A stretch of DNA of 64,000 nucleotides from Topomyia yanbarensis (GCF_030247195.1 NC_080670.1:159600580-159664579); one strand, 5' to 3'. Positions 32,666-44,720 are shown, counted from the first letter of the stretch. Numbers and translations are program-made. The notes: a model not told the origin generated them from the sequence alone.

Positions 32666-33750
32666 CGTTTGCCGTCTTCTGCAGAGCTGCTGCTTCTTCT
32701 TCGATGGTTGTTATTGTTCACTTTCCAAGAGAGAGACGACCCGTCAAATGAAAACAAATCTCATTGTCGACGAACTTTAATTTACGGAGCCCTCAACGCT
32801 CGTTTCACGCTGATCCTTTGTATGGACCGGTAATAAATTTGATACAAGGTAGCTAAATCTACCGGTACAAGAGTCCAACTGGCTTCTGAAGAGTGAAGGC
32901 TCGATCAAGATGTTTTTCGAAATTGGGCAAACAACTGTCTGCCGAAGTGTGCACGCGGTCCTTGGTGATGTATCACATTTTCGATGGTACCCCTACCTAC
33001 GCGGACAAAGGAAGCAAAAAATGACATGTCTGTTGTGTTCCTTTGAAGCTTGATATTGCCATTACACTCGATTCGAGTCAAGAAAACGTTTTGAAAATTA
33101 CGTTAATGGATCGAATTTAGAGGCATCTATTCAAAATATTTTCTATTCGAGACTATTTATATAATGGGTCTTTCTTGTTGACGTATACTTCTATTGATGC
33201 TCAACTTCAAGTGATCTCAACGGAGAATTTCATAGACGATTTAATGCATGAAGCAATGGTATATGCCCGTGAAATTGTTCCATCATAAATCTTCAGAACA
33301 AGACTTATGTTTGTACATAACTTTTAACAGCTTCGACTAATAATTCGTTTCGAGTATAGAGTAAATTGTAGGGCGTTCTTTGCCCGGAGTAAGCAGGGCA
33401 GTAATTCTTCTAATGACCTTGTTTTATTGTATTTTGATTTTCATCTCAACACATAGTAACTAGGGTAGCTTTTGGTAAATTCTTCATTAGCAATAACTCA
33501 ATTACATTTTATCCCAGGAATTTAAAATTCAGCTTATCTATCTATAAAGGCCGTATAGCTCTTAATGTTCCGAATCTTTATCGAGTGTGGAGCTCCAGGT
33601 TGGATTATGATGTTGGAAATCCGACGTTGGGAATCCGATCGTCCACATTCAACAACACGCCAAACAAGGTGGATCAGCACAGGACGTTTGTTATACATTA
33701 GTTAGAGCAGTGTCTACTATCTCTTTTCAACTCATTAGGTCAAACGGTAG
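32666..33750. other. Unassigned sequence
   Basis: No gene, RNA or repeat boundary supported. Confidence 0.35.
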
Positions 33751-33763
33751 AATAAATAAGGGT

Positions 33764-33929
33764 CTTTTTTATTTCGATTATAGAGGTTTTAACCTTAAAA
33801 TCATTCGCCTCTTCGGGTTAGAAAAATCGCTTAGAAATAATTTCTAACCCTATGTGCGGGGTCGGGACCCGAAACCAGGTACGCTGCGTACAAGGCAATC
33901 GATTTACCAATACGCTACGCCCACCCCCA
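33764..33929 (-). mobile_element. tRNA-derived SINE, copy 2, with 13-bp TSD
   Basis: Same family as 24106-24270: minus-strand GCGTAGCGTATTGGTAAATC, the common segment CCCCGCACATAGGGTTAGAA, and ATTTTAAGGTTAAAACC near the 3' end. The B box is damaged by substitutions. Identical 13-mers AATAAATAAGGGT flank it (33751-33763 and 33930-33942). The right copy touches the end of the inverted-repeat element that starts at 33942. Confidence 0.85.
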
Positions 33930-34469
33930 AATAAATAAGGGTACGTTGGTCCAGAATGCAAATTTAGCAGGAATTTTGAGATTTTACTAAAACTAAACAA
34001 CTTAGCCATATTAAGTCAGTTTTCGTAGTTTATGAGCCCCCTCTTTTTGGTAAATCAACCCTAACTGTTCTAATTTTACCAAGATCAAAAAATTAACTTT
34101 TTAATCATGCTAGCTAGAGCCAAACGACCTTCAGCGATGTTGTAGAGAGACAAATTTTGGAAAAGTTTGCCGAAGACATGTAAGCTCTATCTGTCATACT
34201 TTTTATTTTACAACAAATTTAAAGTCGGAACTTAGGGTGTTTCTTAGAAATACAGTTTTATTCAAATAACCGTTGCTGTATTCATTTAAAACTAAAGTAG
34301 TCTTCAGATAACTTTAAGATTGTTTCAAGGCGAATAATTTGTTTCATGACACAATATATCTAACTACTTCCGTTGAATTGTTATGAGCTCTTTTTTGCCA
34401 AAAATGAGGTTTTTTGGAATAACAATATCACTTATTTGGGGCAAACAAAAGATAATTCTTTTTGAACTA

Positions 34470-35770
34470 TACACCGTGTCCAATAAATTCTCATACAAAA
34501 TGAAACCCAAATTATTCTGTATTGGTAAGTCAAATTTTATTGAAATTTTTTATACTGTGATGCTATATAATACTGATCATTTACAGCATATGTTTTGGAA
34601 TGACACCGCCTTTTAATTTCTTCACCAGCTTCAGACGTTTCTCAAAACCATCACAAGCGGCACGCACGGCTTCCATCGGCATTTCGTCCCAAATCCGTTG
34701 AATTACGGTTTTGAATTGGGTTATATTGGACACTCTGTATTCGTTGATCTTCGACAACATGTATGACCACACAAAATAGGCCAAGGGATTAAGATCCGGA
34801 GAGCTGGGAGGCCATTCGTCCTTCGCCAAAAAGTCGTTCAAATTGTTCCGACACCAGCTCTGAACGACATTCGCTGTGTGGGAAAGCGCTCCGTCCTGCT
34901 GAAACACATAATGGTCATTTCCAAACATTGTTTGCACATTTGGCTTTACCACTTTCTCTAAAACTTCAGTTTTATAATACACAGCGTTAATTTTAACGCC
35001 TCTGTCGATGAAAACAAGCGGAAATTTGCCACGCTTGCAAATTGCTCCCCAAACCATCACTGCACCGGCGCTTTGGAATCGAGGAATGTTCCTGTCACTA
35101 TCTGACACATTCCTGGAAGTGACAGCCCACAATCGGTCATTTTGGACATTGTGAGATTGCTGCAGGACAAATAATTTTTCATCAGAAAATATAAATTCTT
35201 CCCCAGCGTGCCGTGATAGGATAGCACTTGCTCTTTCAAGTCTTTTTTCCTTGGAAGCTTCCGAAACTCCGTGTACTTTACGTTTCTTGAAAGCTTGCAG
35301 TCCCAGGTCGAGTTTTAAAATATTGTGCATCGATGATTTCGACATATTCAGATCAGCAGCCATTTTACGAACAGAGCGCTGAGATTTTCGCCTAATCCGT
35401 TCCTTCACGACTTTAACCACTTGTCCAGTCCTTACCGAATGAGGGCGGCCGGATCTTTTTCTGTCATCCAATGAGCAAGTGTCACGGTACCTTTGGATGG
35501 TCCGGTAAACATAATCGCGCTTTACTCCAACACTCTTTAAACTTTTGAAAATAGCGCCCGGGCGCTCACCAGCCAAAAATTTTTTTATCACCACGGCACG
35601 GAATTCCTTCATCGTCGGTAGAAAATGTAAACTGAATGAAAGAATGTATGTTATCATGTCAGTAATAGTACAAACATAGTACAACATGTCACCAATACAT
35701 AGCTAATATATGTGTTGTGCGTACACGGCTTGATTAGAGTAATAATTGATCAAAAATGGTGAACACGATA
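34470..35770 (-). mobile_element. Mariner-family (D37D-type) transposon, about 1.3 kb
   Basis: The left boundary TA|CACCGTGTCCAATAA and right boundary GGTGAACACGA|TA form weak, partly mutated TIRs around a full-length transposase frame. The total length of 1.3 kb is normal for mariner elements. It lies within the inverted-repeat element at 33942-37020. The exact ends are tentative because the two TIRs have diverged. Confidence 0.6.
34581..35612 (-). CDS. Mariner D37D transposase, full-length frame with third catalytic Asp replaced by Ala
   Basis: The frame is open for 343 codons from the preferred start (MKEFRAVVIKKFLAGERPGA); an in-frame ATG extends it to 35687, but the added hydrophobic leader is atypical. 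Two helix-turn-helix parts precede a KRSGRP hook; an SVRKMAADLNMSKSSMHNIL helix follows. The catalytic core has FSDEKLF (first D), VFQQDGALSH (second D) and SPDLNPLAYFVW. Thirty-seven residues separate the second Asp from this Ala, exactly where D37D enzymes have Asp. The codon is GCC at 34779-34781 (minus); GAC would be one change away. If the spacing is as counted, the protein should bind DNA but not cut it. Confidence 0.88.
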   Translation of the reverse strand: MKEFRAVVIKKFLAGERPGAIFKSLKSVGVKRDYVYRTIQRYRDTCSLDDRKRSGRPHSVRTGQVVKVVKERIRRKSQRSVRKMAADLNMSKSSMHNILKLDLGLQAFKKRKVHGVSEASKEKRLERASAILSRHAGEEFIFSDEKLFVLQQSHNVQNDRLWAVTSRNVSDSDRNIPRFQSAGAVMVWGAICKRGKFPLVFIDRGVKINAVYYKTEVLEKVVKPNVQTMFGNDHYVFQQDGALSHTANVVQSWCRNNLNDFLAKDEWPPSSPDLNPLAYFVWSYMLSKINEYRVSNITQFKTVIQRIWDEMPMEAVRAACDGFEKRLKLVKKLKGGVIPKHML

Positions 35771-38700
35771 TTTTTTTAAATTTCACAAAATTGTTTTAAG
35801 AAAATCTATTTTTGATTTATTAAGTGCTTATATCTTCTGAACAATCAAAGCTAGAGTTTTGATGTATTAGAAGAAAATGTTCGTCCTCAAAAACTCTGAA
35901 AAACATCTGAAGTTATATTAAAAAGTTGGTTTTTCATAAATTGACTCTTTGTAATATGTTTAAATTACTTTTACGGTGAACAATATAGTAGTTTCGTTTT
36001 CATGATAAAATATTGCACTTTGCAATGCTTTTCTATTATTTTAAATAGTGGATAGGGTGGCTCAAATTTTTTTAAAATCAGAAAATAATTTTAATGGTTC
36101 GAGATAGAGTTTTGCTGTCTTCTAGAAAATTGAAGAAAATGAAATTTTTAAAAAATCTGTCGAAGACACTGAAACTCTATGTCGTGTACTTTTCATTTTA
36201 CAAGAAATTTACCAAAAAAATTCAGGGTGCTTCTTAAAAAATGGTTTTCTTTGTATATCTTTTGCAGTTTTGATTTTTCATTAAGATCACTTTAGAAATA
36301 CTTTCAAATATTTTGAAAAAGAACAATTTGTCTTAATATATTGAACCTCTAGCTTCACTCATTAGAAAGTTATTTATACTTTTTTATTAAAAATAAGCTA
36401 TTTTTTGAGTAAATATTGCAAGATATAAAAAAATATCGTATTTGCCATTTGTTGGTGATCTATACTACAAAGCATGCTATTTTATATGAAAGCAACGGTA
36501 TTTAATATTCAGTGCCCGAATCGAAGATAATTATATTTGAAAAAGTTATGTTTTATATAAAAGTTCTTATAACTTTAAAACGAAAAAAGTTTAGTAGTTG
36601 GTGTTTTAAAGCAAATTCTGCGCACTAAAATAATCTTCAAGTTGTCCAAAGGGTACTTTAGCGTCAAATAAAAAACTTCAAAAGTTATAGAAATAAAACC
36701 GTTTTTTTAAGGAACACCCTAAAGCTTACATTTGAATTTCTCGTGCAATAGAAAGTATAAAAGCTAGAGCTTGCATGTCTTCAGCAAATTTGTCTAAAAT
36801 TTGTTGCTCTACATCTTCATCGAAGACAGTAGTCAAGTATCTCTAACCGGTAAAAAGTTCTATTTTAAATATTACTAAATTTAGAACCACCCTAGCATCG
36901 ATTTAAACAAACAGAAGGGCCTTGCAAAGTACAACAACTTTGCCAAACATGTTGTAAGGCTAAGTCATTTAATTTTAGCTAAAAGTTGAAGTTCCTGCTA
37001 AATTCGCATTCTGGACCACTGTGCGTTGTACTCGTCTATGTTTTATATTACTGCCTCTTAGGAACGAAGCAAGAATGCTGATTCCTATTCAAGCGCAATC
37101 CAATCACTGGAAGCCGAGTTACAATCAAAATAGTGTGACATTCTGACTAATGAGATGAATAAGGGCTCGTCTACCCTACTATCAATTGAGTCAACAAAAT
37201 AAAATCATGACCTTATATGATCGATGGACCACACTGTCTTTCGGTATGAACATTTTCAGTAGAGCCGGCACTATAATGTTTCGTGTTTTTTTTATCACTA
37301 ATACACAGCGCCCGAAACTATAAAAAACTGTGTTTACCAATTTATCACATGAAAATAAAAACAACCAAATTTTTATTTAAATTGCTTGAAAGTATTCAAC
37401 TTTGAATGAAACGGTTCCAATTGCAATTTTTATCATGCCCTTTGTCAAATTGATGAACATAGTTAAATACAACCAGTGGCACGAGTTAATAATTGCTTTT
37501 AAAGAATGCTTCTTGTAATAACAAATCAACTTGTAATAACCGGGAGTCGAACTGTTAAGAAATTGCAAAGTATATGAGCTCAACCTTGAGCCCATTACTG
37601 TACGTGCTACTAATGTCTTCTACAGGATGTTGAATTAGCTTTGATGTAAAAAAACTGTAGCCCTAGTTTGACAGTTATGCCATTAAAAATTAATGTCACG
37701 TTGTTCTAAACACATTGACGTACCCCAGTTCGTTTGGGCATTCTATTAAAAATCAAATAAGCGCTAATGCAAAAACGTTGTAGCCGGCAAGGCATGCAAT
37801 CCCTTTAGGGCTACGTCGCACTAAGTTGTTTGACAAAAGTATTACTTATTCTAAACAACAGGTCAATTTCTCACGCCCGGATCATTGGTTCCGGACCGGG
37901 TTTTTCTTGCACGATACATCCGCTATTTGCATCAGATGTTGTTTCTTTCACGAACAGTGAGAGAAACAAGTGCGCAACCTCAAACAAGTGTACCAAATGT
38001 TACAACCACGTGGGCAAATGCGAGTCCGTTCTCGTTAACTCCAAATATGCATAACTAATTGAACCTGATGAAAGTTGTCGGCGTACCGGTACCAATATAG
38101 GAGTTCCGCTTTGAATATTATTAAAGAATGTTTTTCATCTTTCATTTTTCATTTAGACAAAAAATGACTATTCGGAATTAAAGTGGCTTGAAATTTCGAA
38201 CACATGTTTTCCACCCCTATCTGCTAGCTCTTCTCGTTAGTACCTAGAGGGAACAAGTGGACTGAAGAGGGTGTTCATTCACATTCACAATTCTGTTTAT
38301 CGCTTCATTTTGGAGTAAAATTTTTTTGTTCGTTCGGAACAACCGGCTTTCGCTACGGTTCGTTTTCGCTTTGAAGAAGGGGTGAATCTGACAATGCGCG
38401 CTTTTGGTAATTTATTTGATTTTAATGAGTTTTTATTAAAATTTTAATCGCCGTCGAATGAGTTCAAACTATGGCGACCATGGCCAGCTTTATTATTTAA
38501 GTTCGGGTTATGTTCTATATTTTAGCTCATGAGGTATCGTACATAAATCTTTGACAAAAGGTCAAAACCAAATTTAAACTTTTTTTTATATCTCCAAAAG
38601 GTGCATTTTATAGAACGATAATTACAATGTTGATGACCCAACATAGTCATTTTAAAATGTGCTATGTTTTCGATTTTTGTGAATTTCGATTAGGCACATC

Positions 38701-40857
38701 CCTCACTTACAATCTCGCTTTTAAAATTATGATCTTCTATTTCGATGGAGTTCACAGCCAATCCTCAACGTACAAAACGATTTTAGAACTAGTGTATAAT
38801 GTGACCCCCGTACTTATCGACAAAAATCTGGAAAAATGACATATCTGAAAGATTCCCTTTGGGTGCACCAGATGATGCTCACGTGATATGATAAAAGCGC
38901 ACCATGATACCTTCATTTATATTGAATTTGTTTCTTCATCCCGATTCCAAAAATTCTACAGCCGGTGCACAGAAGACAACGGAAACTTGTCTAACCGAGC
39001 GCCGGCCGGTCTGTTCCTCTTTGAAGTTGTGATCTTTCATACGGTACCAGCTGCGATTATGATCGCTGTAACGACTGTCCGTCGAATTGATTGTCTACAG
39101 CGCAGATAATCACGGATTGTTGATATAGGGAATTATGTGTAGTCAATTTTCTCATGTAGTTCCTATGGTTCTCTCTCATCGTCCTGGCTGTAAGGACCGC
39201 AATCCCCCTCGGAAAATTGATTTTTGATTAGAGTGTTCCAGTGCGCCGCCGCGTGTTAAATAGTTCCTCCCTCGTCAAACGCCGTCTACCTTTGAGAAAC
39301 CATACCAAACATAAATCGTTCGTTTCCGGTCACGCAGGAGGTCTGCCGGTTTTTCTTGGCCTACGGGACTCCCACTGACTGCAGCTCGCTGCCAACTCAG
39401 CGGGAAGAACAAAGGCTAACATGTGTTAACAGAATTTTGAAAACAAATGTCAGATGAGGAGCTGGGTAGACATACATTTTAGTAAAAAGACTCCTAATAT
39501 GCTACCAATTAGCGTACAATTTTCTACCCGTCCATCCATCCTCATTGCTTCGGTGCAATTTGTATGTTCTTCTTACCCGATATTCCAAATTGCAGTTGCC
39601 CTCTACTTTATTGAACCGTAACGGTTGGACCCATGGAATTGGCTTTTCCAAACAAACCACCCTCATTCGTTTGAAGATAGAATGCGGATACATATAGCCA
39701 TAAAAGGTTCGATAGAAATAGTAGCAATACAATTTATTCTTAGCTATTGTAGATATTGTATTGTATCATAGGTTGTAAAACTTTACAATTTGTGAGCAGT
39801 TTCAGATATTTATCATTTATAGTATTATCGAATAAGACTTGCTTATGCTATCCGCCTTCTAGAAATTACTTAAGCATTAAGCTCGAAGAGCACTGATAAA
39901 GAGTTTCAGTCCTAACTATTGAACGATGAATCTATTTAAGCAGACAAATACATTATTTATTCACTACTTCATTTTGTCAAACGGTAGTCGGAATAGTTTT
40001 TGTAATATTTCTAACAATGTTCTAATTGAGTTGAAATTTTTTTAATGAACCATCAAAATTATAATTAAAATATCATACAGTTTTATGACGGTTAAATTAA
40101 TTAAATGATAAAACGACTACATGTCAACCAATAGTTTGGTAACCTTAAAAAGCGATAACCAAATAGCGATAAAAAGCTTATAAAAAAGTGCACACGTGTC
40201 CGTCATTGAGAGCTGGGTGATGACGACAAGCGGGTGTACGGCGACGAGTGATCCTTGCCTCATTAGGTACGTGTACCTATTTTGCGTCAATGACGGGCGG
40301 TCGTCCTAAAAGAAAGACGATGCATAACCTATCTACATATGCACGTGTGGCACTACTCGCAGCATGTCATGAGACTTCTTTGTTTGCGGTATTGTTTATA
40401 CCCTGCCTGCCGTTTTGCATTGTCAAGATTTTTTCTTTGTTATTTACTCTATCATGCTTCGTATATTTTTTAATGTTTACCGATATGTTAAACAGCTTGA
40501 TCGTCGATGTTGTTTACTGATTTAAAAAATTAATGGCCATCCATCAAGATTAGTCAACATGATGTAAGCTACCCCATATTTTCACAGAAATCTACTATCT
40601 CCATTATGATCCTGGAGCTCCAAAAGAAGTTGTTGGAAATGGTTTCAGCCATAATGTTTGTGGTGCTTTTTATCAGGAGACACCAGTTCAAATTGTATGT
40701 TCTCGAGATCATTCGATATATTATACTCAAGTAGCGAAACGCTTAAAACTAATTTTAAGTTAGGTTTTGTGCCCGCTCGCACAAAAATTTTTTTTTGCAT
40801 AGTGCCAGGCGTTTTGGTTCGTTTTCTAAACAAAGCCTATTTCAGAGCTGACAATTT

Positions 40858-40915
40858 CGGTGACGAAGCTTTTTTAGAGACGTTCTACAAAAAGCTTCGT
40901 CACCGAGTCCTTTGC
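40858..40915. repeat. Strong hairpin with 17-bp stem
   Basis: CGGTGACGAAGCTTTTT (40858-40874) is followed after 24 nt by its exact complement AAAAAGCTTCGTCACCG (40899-40915). No poly(U)-type or coding context explains it. Confidence 0.7.
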
Positions 40916-41053
40916 CGATATTTTTGCATAGAAAAATTACAACATATTATTGAAATGATATACTATAATGTACATAAGTTTTGATCGATTCGCTTCACGC
41001 AAAGTTGTAAAAAAATTCGCAAAAAAGTATTTTTTTTCACGCTGAAACCCTTA

Positions 41054-41070
41054 CCCCCCCCCCCCCCCCC
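41054..41070. repeat. Run of 17 C
   Basis: Seventeen consecutive cytosines followed by TCC, in otherwise A+T-rich DNA. Length may be affected by sequencing or assembly. Confidence 0.85.
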
Positions 41071-41501
41071 TCCTTAAGATCGGAATACTACAACTTGAGT
41101 TAAAGCTTTTCATAGACCGCTACCCATTGACCACTCGTAGGCGGTGCGTAGTGTTTGAGACGCTGAACTACTGACTCGATGCACCTACAGTAAAACTCAA
41201 ACATCTCGGAGTTGTATTTGCTTCGATCCCGATATCTCAGGAACTAATCAATCGGTCAGTCTGAAATTTTTACTAGTTGTGTACAAAAATAATTTTACTG
41301 AAATGATCACATATTTTTTTCCGAACGGAAAACTCAATTTTTGATGCGCTTTAAAAATAAGTTCAGTCTAACGTCTGATCTCGCACAGAACAGAAGCAAA
41401 ATACACACCGCTTGTTTACAGTAAAGCAAACGAATGAACTTTACCCGCGTCGCTTCGCTACTTCTATACGCCAGTAATAGAAAAAGCCTCGTTGTCCCAC
41501 G

Positions 41502-42786
41502 GTGAGCACAATGAGCGAACAAAAAAGCAAAGTGTGCCAACTGAGGGAAAATACTGTCGTGATCGATTTTACGCAAACTCGAAGAAGACCTACAGTGCGT
41601 GAGCTGGAACAGTTGATAAAGGTGAACATGTGTCTTGATTTTACGTCAGTTACACACCTCCAGCTACATCACACAAAAAACGTAACACTAATAACGTTCA
41701 AGACCCTAGCCAGAGAAGACTTCTTTAGTATGATGAATGACATGCAACACGAAATTGAATACGACAACATTAAAACCAAGATCCCCGTTTATATCGATAA
41801 AATTTTTACAGATGTACGCTTATATGATCTGGCACCGCGCACCAGCTCCGAGTACATTAAACAATTCATGTCCAAATACGGCGAAGTGGAATCCGTCACG
41901 AATGACAATTGGAGAAACTTTTCCCCCGGCATTCTCAACGGGGTTCGTGTGGTTAGAATGCAGCTGCAAGTTAGCAATATATGGGGAACATAAGAGTTTT
42001 TAAAAAGACTAAACCTTTCACTACGAAGTACGACACTAGAATGAATTTATTTCCAATTAAATTATGCACCTATGCTTCTAACAGAATGCTAACCTAAGCT
42101 GCATACGCCTGACGACAGTGTTCTTCGGCTGGTGACGTCTTCCCACGGGTGTTGGTCGGTGCGCGTGTGTGCTGACCCAGCGTACTTGGTTTTATTGCTG
42201 GCAAGGCGGTTCCACGCTTACGTTTGATGGCTGGATTCGATGTTTGGTTAACTTGCACCAACCTATTCCTTCTTACTTGACCTTCGAATGCAAATCTGCT
42301 CAAGGGATCACCTACATTCAAAAAACCCTATGCACATATCCTGGGCAGACGCCCACGTGCCAGTTCTGCAATTAGACGGCGCACTACGGTAAACCATTCG
42401 CAAAACCTGCTATGGATAATGAATTCACTACAGCACACACTGACAAACAGCCCTCCAATGCTAAACCACAGATAGCCGGTCAAACGATAATCATCGATAA
42501 ATCTAAGCCAACATCTAGTGCATCCAGCGAAGGGATAACCAAAAACGACGGCGGATACACCAAGGTCACCCAGAAATCGAAGAAGCATCAAATAACAACC
42601 ATCAGTGAAAACGAAAACAACTATTCCAGTGATAGCGATATGGACGTATACGAGAGCGATGAAGAGGGCAGACAGAACAACCAACAAGCAGCAAACGGTA
42701 AAGGGAATAACGTCAATAACACTTCTCCACCAAGGAAGATCACCCGCAACAGCAAGCAGTGCCCCCAAGATAGAAGATCGCAATAA
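41502..42786 (+). pseudogene. Non-LTR retrotransposon ORF1 (gag-like), interrupted
   Basis: The first part (41502-41968) encodes IDFTQTRRRPTVRELEQLIK and continues through RLYDLAPRTSSEYIKQFMSK to NGVRVVRMQL. It resumes in the same frame at 42258 (QPIPSYLTFECKSAQG) and runs to a zinc-knuckle-like YPGQTPTCQFCN-x-TAHYGKP. A TAG at 42373-42375 replaces what is probably Gln after CN, and the expected last Cys is Phe. A charged Ser/Asn-rich tail ends at TAA 42786. So one insertion and one nonsense codon disable it. ORF1 of this kind binds RNA in the retrotransposition particle. Confidence 0.75.
41969..42253. mobile_element. Putative solo LTR (285 bp), 4-bp TSD TGCA
   Basis: The insert starts AGTTAGCAAT and ends GGTTAACT, flanked by TGCA at 41965-41968 and 42254-42257. 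AGTTA...TAACT ends with a 4-bp duplication are typical of gypsy-like LTR elements. Removing insert plus one TGCA restores the ORF1 frame (CAG CTG CAC CAA CCT). No internal retroelement part is present, so it is best read as a solo LTR; a short TIR element with a 4-bp target is the alternative. Confidence 0.6.
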
Positions 42787-42907
42787 TTTTTCCGCATTTT
42801 TTCAACTGTTATAATTTAAAATGTACATTATCTATAAAAAAGGCAAATGACCCTTGCGGTTAAAACCTTTATAAATAAATAAATTAATAAATAAATAAAA
42901 ATAAGTT

Positions 42908-43170
42908 GGGTCATAATGGGTTAATTGCTACTATACTAATCGGCTATTCTGGCGTGCTATTGCTTGACACTGGCATCACTGATTTTTTTTGCAAATTTTC
43001 AGTGTTTTACAATAGTTTTTGCTTTTATTTTTGGTTCATCTGGTTTTCCTCTTAATCGGTTGTACGGGTACATTGAAGTTTCGTGACTTCAGGTAGGATT
43101 ATATCTGGTTGTGTTGATTTGTGAAAGTGATAGTTTTGTTTGTGTTATCGGTATCACTGCACACTACGTC
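42908..43170. other. Unassigned sequence
   Basis: No feature supported. Confidence 0.35.
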
Positions 43171-43810
43171 TAGGGACATTGCAATATTACATTACATCAA
43201 TACTTAGAATCGATATTGGTATCGAAGGCAGATATCGTCGTAGTCGTAGTGTCGATACTTGAAGAAATCGCCATTCGATTCCACATTGTTACAGTATATT
43301 CAGCAGGTGCAGAGCAGAGTTTTTCTCTGCTCCTGCGAACAGAAAAATCCGTCCGAAAAACACACTTTGGTCCAATTCGTTTGATGTTGGATCGAGTCAA
43401 CGATTCTGTCGGACGTTGCGCCCATTCGACTAACGTCTGAAGAGATAAACAATAATTGGCTGATCAGAAAGTCTCATGGATTAACTAATAATGGCAATGT
43501 GTACATTCATCATCTACTGGCAATTGATCATTCATCATCTACTGGATTTCTTCATCAAAAGCGATCGGTGCTCCAATTTTTTGACCAACTCAAATGCAAC
43601 AGTCTGAATCGGTAATTGCATTTGACTCGGAAATCATTCCAAAATCGTTCAGTATTCCGAATCAAATTCTTCAACCTACTGGTTGCTTCGGTTCTTTTCG
43701 ATGTCAGGAACATTGTATCGATATCGGTAAAGTATCGTGCTTGAAGTATCGATACAAAAAAGTATCGGAAACAGAAGCATCGGTTCCGTACTAGTGTCGC
43801 AACGTCCCTA
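43171..43810. mobile_element. TIR element with TAGGGAC ends and ATCGATAC-rich interior
   Basis: The left end TAGGGACATTGC and the right end in reverse TAGGGACGTTGC form short TIRs with TA outside. Just inside, inverted blocks of TATCGATA/GTATCG words are abundant on both sides. No transposase is encoded. Confidence 0.65.
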
Positions 43811-44720
43811 TACGCCACGCTCAATTTGTTCGTCAATAGCGAGCGACCTCTTCTGATGGATAGCTGAGTTAGTCGCGTGCAAATTCGCTTCTATTGCCGC
43901 ACGTTATCATACCCGTTAGAGTTATTTTCCTGCACATATTGCATACCCGCTAGACGTTATTTCTATACTCAAAAGCATGGCTTGTATCAACTACTCGAAA
44001 GTGGTTAATGTTTCTAAACCAATCACATGTCGTGGGTACTGCGGAAATTCGTTTCATATAATGTGTCAAGATGGATTTTGATATTCATGACGTCCTGGAA
44101 GCGCCCACACACGGAATCTATTCTGGATGAACAACGTCTGTGCTGACTTATTTTCGAATGATAATTTCCGTAGAATAGCTTCGCGTTATTGCGACAATAT
44201 AGTGCCCGACGACGTAAACACATCTTGAAAACGTATTGCAGCACATAATACAGTTTCAAACACTCCTAAGCGCAAACGTGAAAATGATCCGCGCAAAACA
44301 GAAATTACTATGAGAATCGTTGTTACATCAAGCTTCTTTACAAACGCTATGTAAACCGTATCCATTAGAGCAAACTACGCCGCTTTTGGTCATTTGTCAA
44401 CACGAAGCGAAAAGAAACTGATCTTCTATCAAGGATGTGACGGCGAAGTTGCTGTGACAACTGTGGCGGACTGTGCACTGTTTGTTAGATTCTGCTCGAG
44501 TGTTTTTTCGACTGACTCGCCAACCGCAATCGAACTCGAAAATGCTTCTCGTGTCGTTCCAGCTTGTGTTGTAGATCTGGATATATTTACTGTCCCTGAA
44601 CCAGAGTTAAACATATTCAAATTCATTGAATGAAAATTGATCATATTCAGCCGCATTCATTTTCAATTGAATACTTTACGCTGACGTCACAAATGAACTG
44701 AGTGTTCATTTTTGACACTC
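43811..44720. other. Unassigned sequence
   Basis: A 79-codon plus ORF (44394-44633) has no recognised domain. TTCATTGAATG and CATTCATTTTCAATTGAA palindromic words near 44620-44680 suggest the end of a repeat. Confidence 0.3.

Larger units (their letters stand above)
33942..37020. mobile_element. Long inverted-repeat element hosting a mariner
   Basis: The left end TACGTTGGTCCAGAATGCAA with ATTTAGCAGGAA and the right end in reverse CAGTGGTCCAGAATGCGAAT with TTAGCAGGAA form the terminal repeat. Deeper inverted similarity includes GCCGAAGACATGTAAGCTCT (34171) against AGAGCTTGCATGTCTTCAGC (36767) and AGGGTGTTTCTTAG against AGGAACACCCTAAAG. Without the mariner at 34470-35770 it would be about 1.8 kb. 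No own transposase was recognised. Confidence 0.65.
37021..41352. other. Large unassigned region
   Basis: No gene is supported. Short ORFs (for example plus 37830-38054 with KCTKCYNHVGKC, plus 38888-39109, plus 40248-40520) show no convincing domain. Local oddities are the hairpin at 40858-40915 and the C run at 41054-41070. Confidence 0.35.
41364..42896 (+). mobile_element. ORF1-only LINE derivative with 11-bp TSD (HAL1-like)
   Basis: Identical AAAAATAAGTT copies lie at 41353-41363 and 42897-42907. Between them are a 138-bp leader starting CAGTCTAACG, the ORF1 frame (41502-42786), about 70 bp of 3' UTR with GGCAAATGACCCTTGCGGTT, and an AAATA-rich tail. There is no endonuclease or RT sequence. 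The TSD on both sides shows it was inserted in this form (or lost ORF2 precisely afterwards). Removing the solo LTR leaves about 1.24 kb. Confidence 0.8.

Noticed and set aside
37830..38054. KCTKCYNHVGKC as a zinc knuckle
   Set aside because: Spacing does not fit CCHC (C-x2-C-x4-H-x4-C) and no retroelement context surrounds it.
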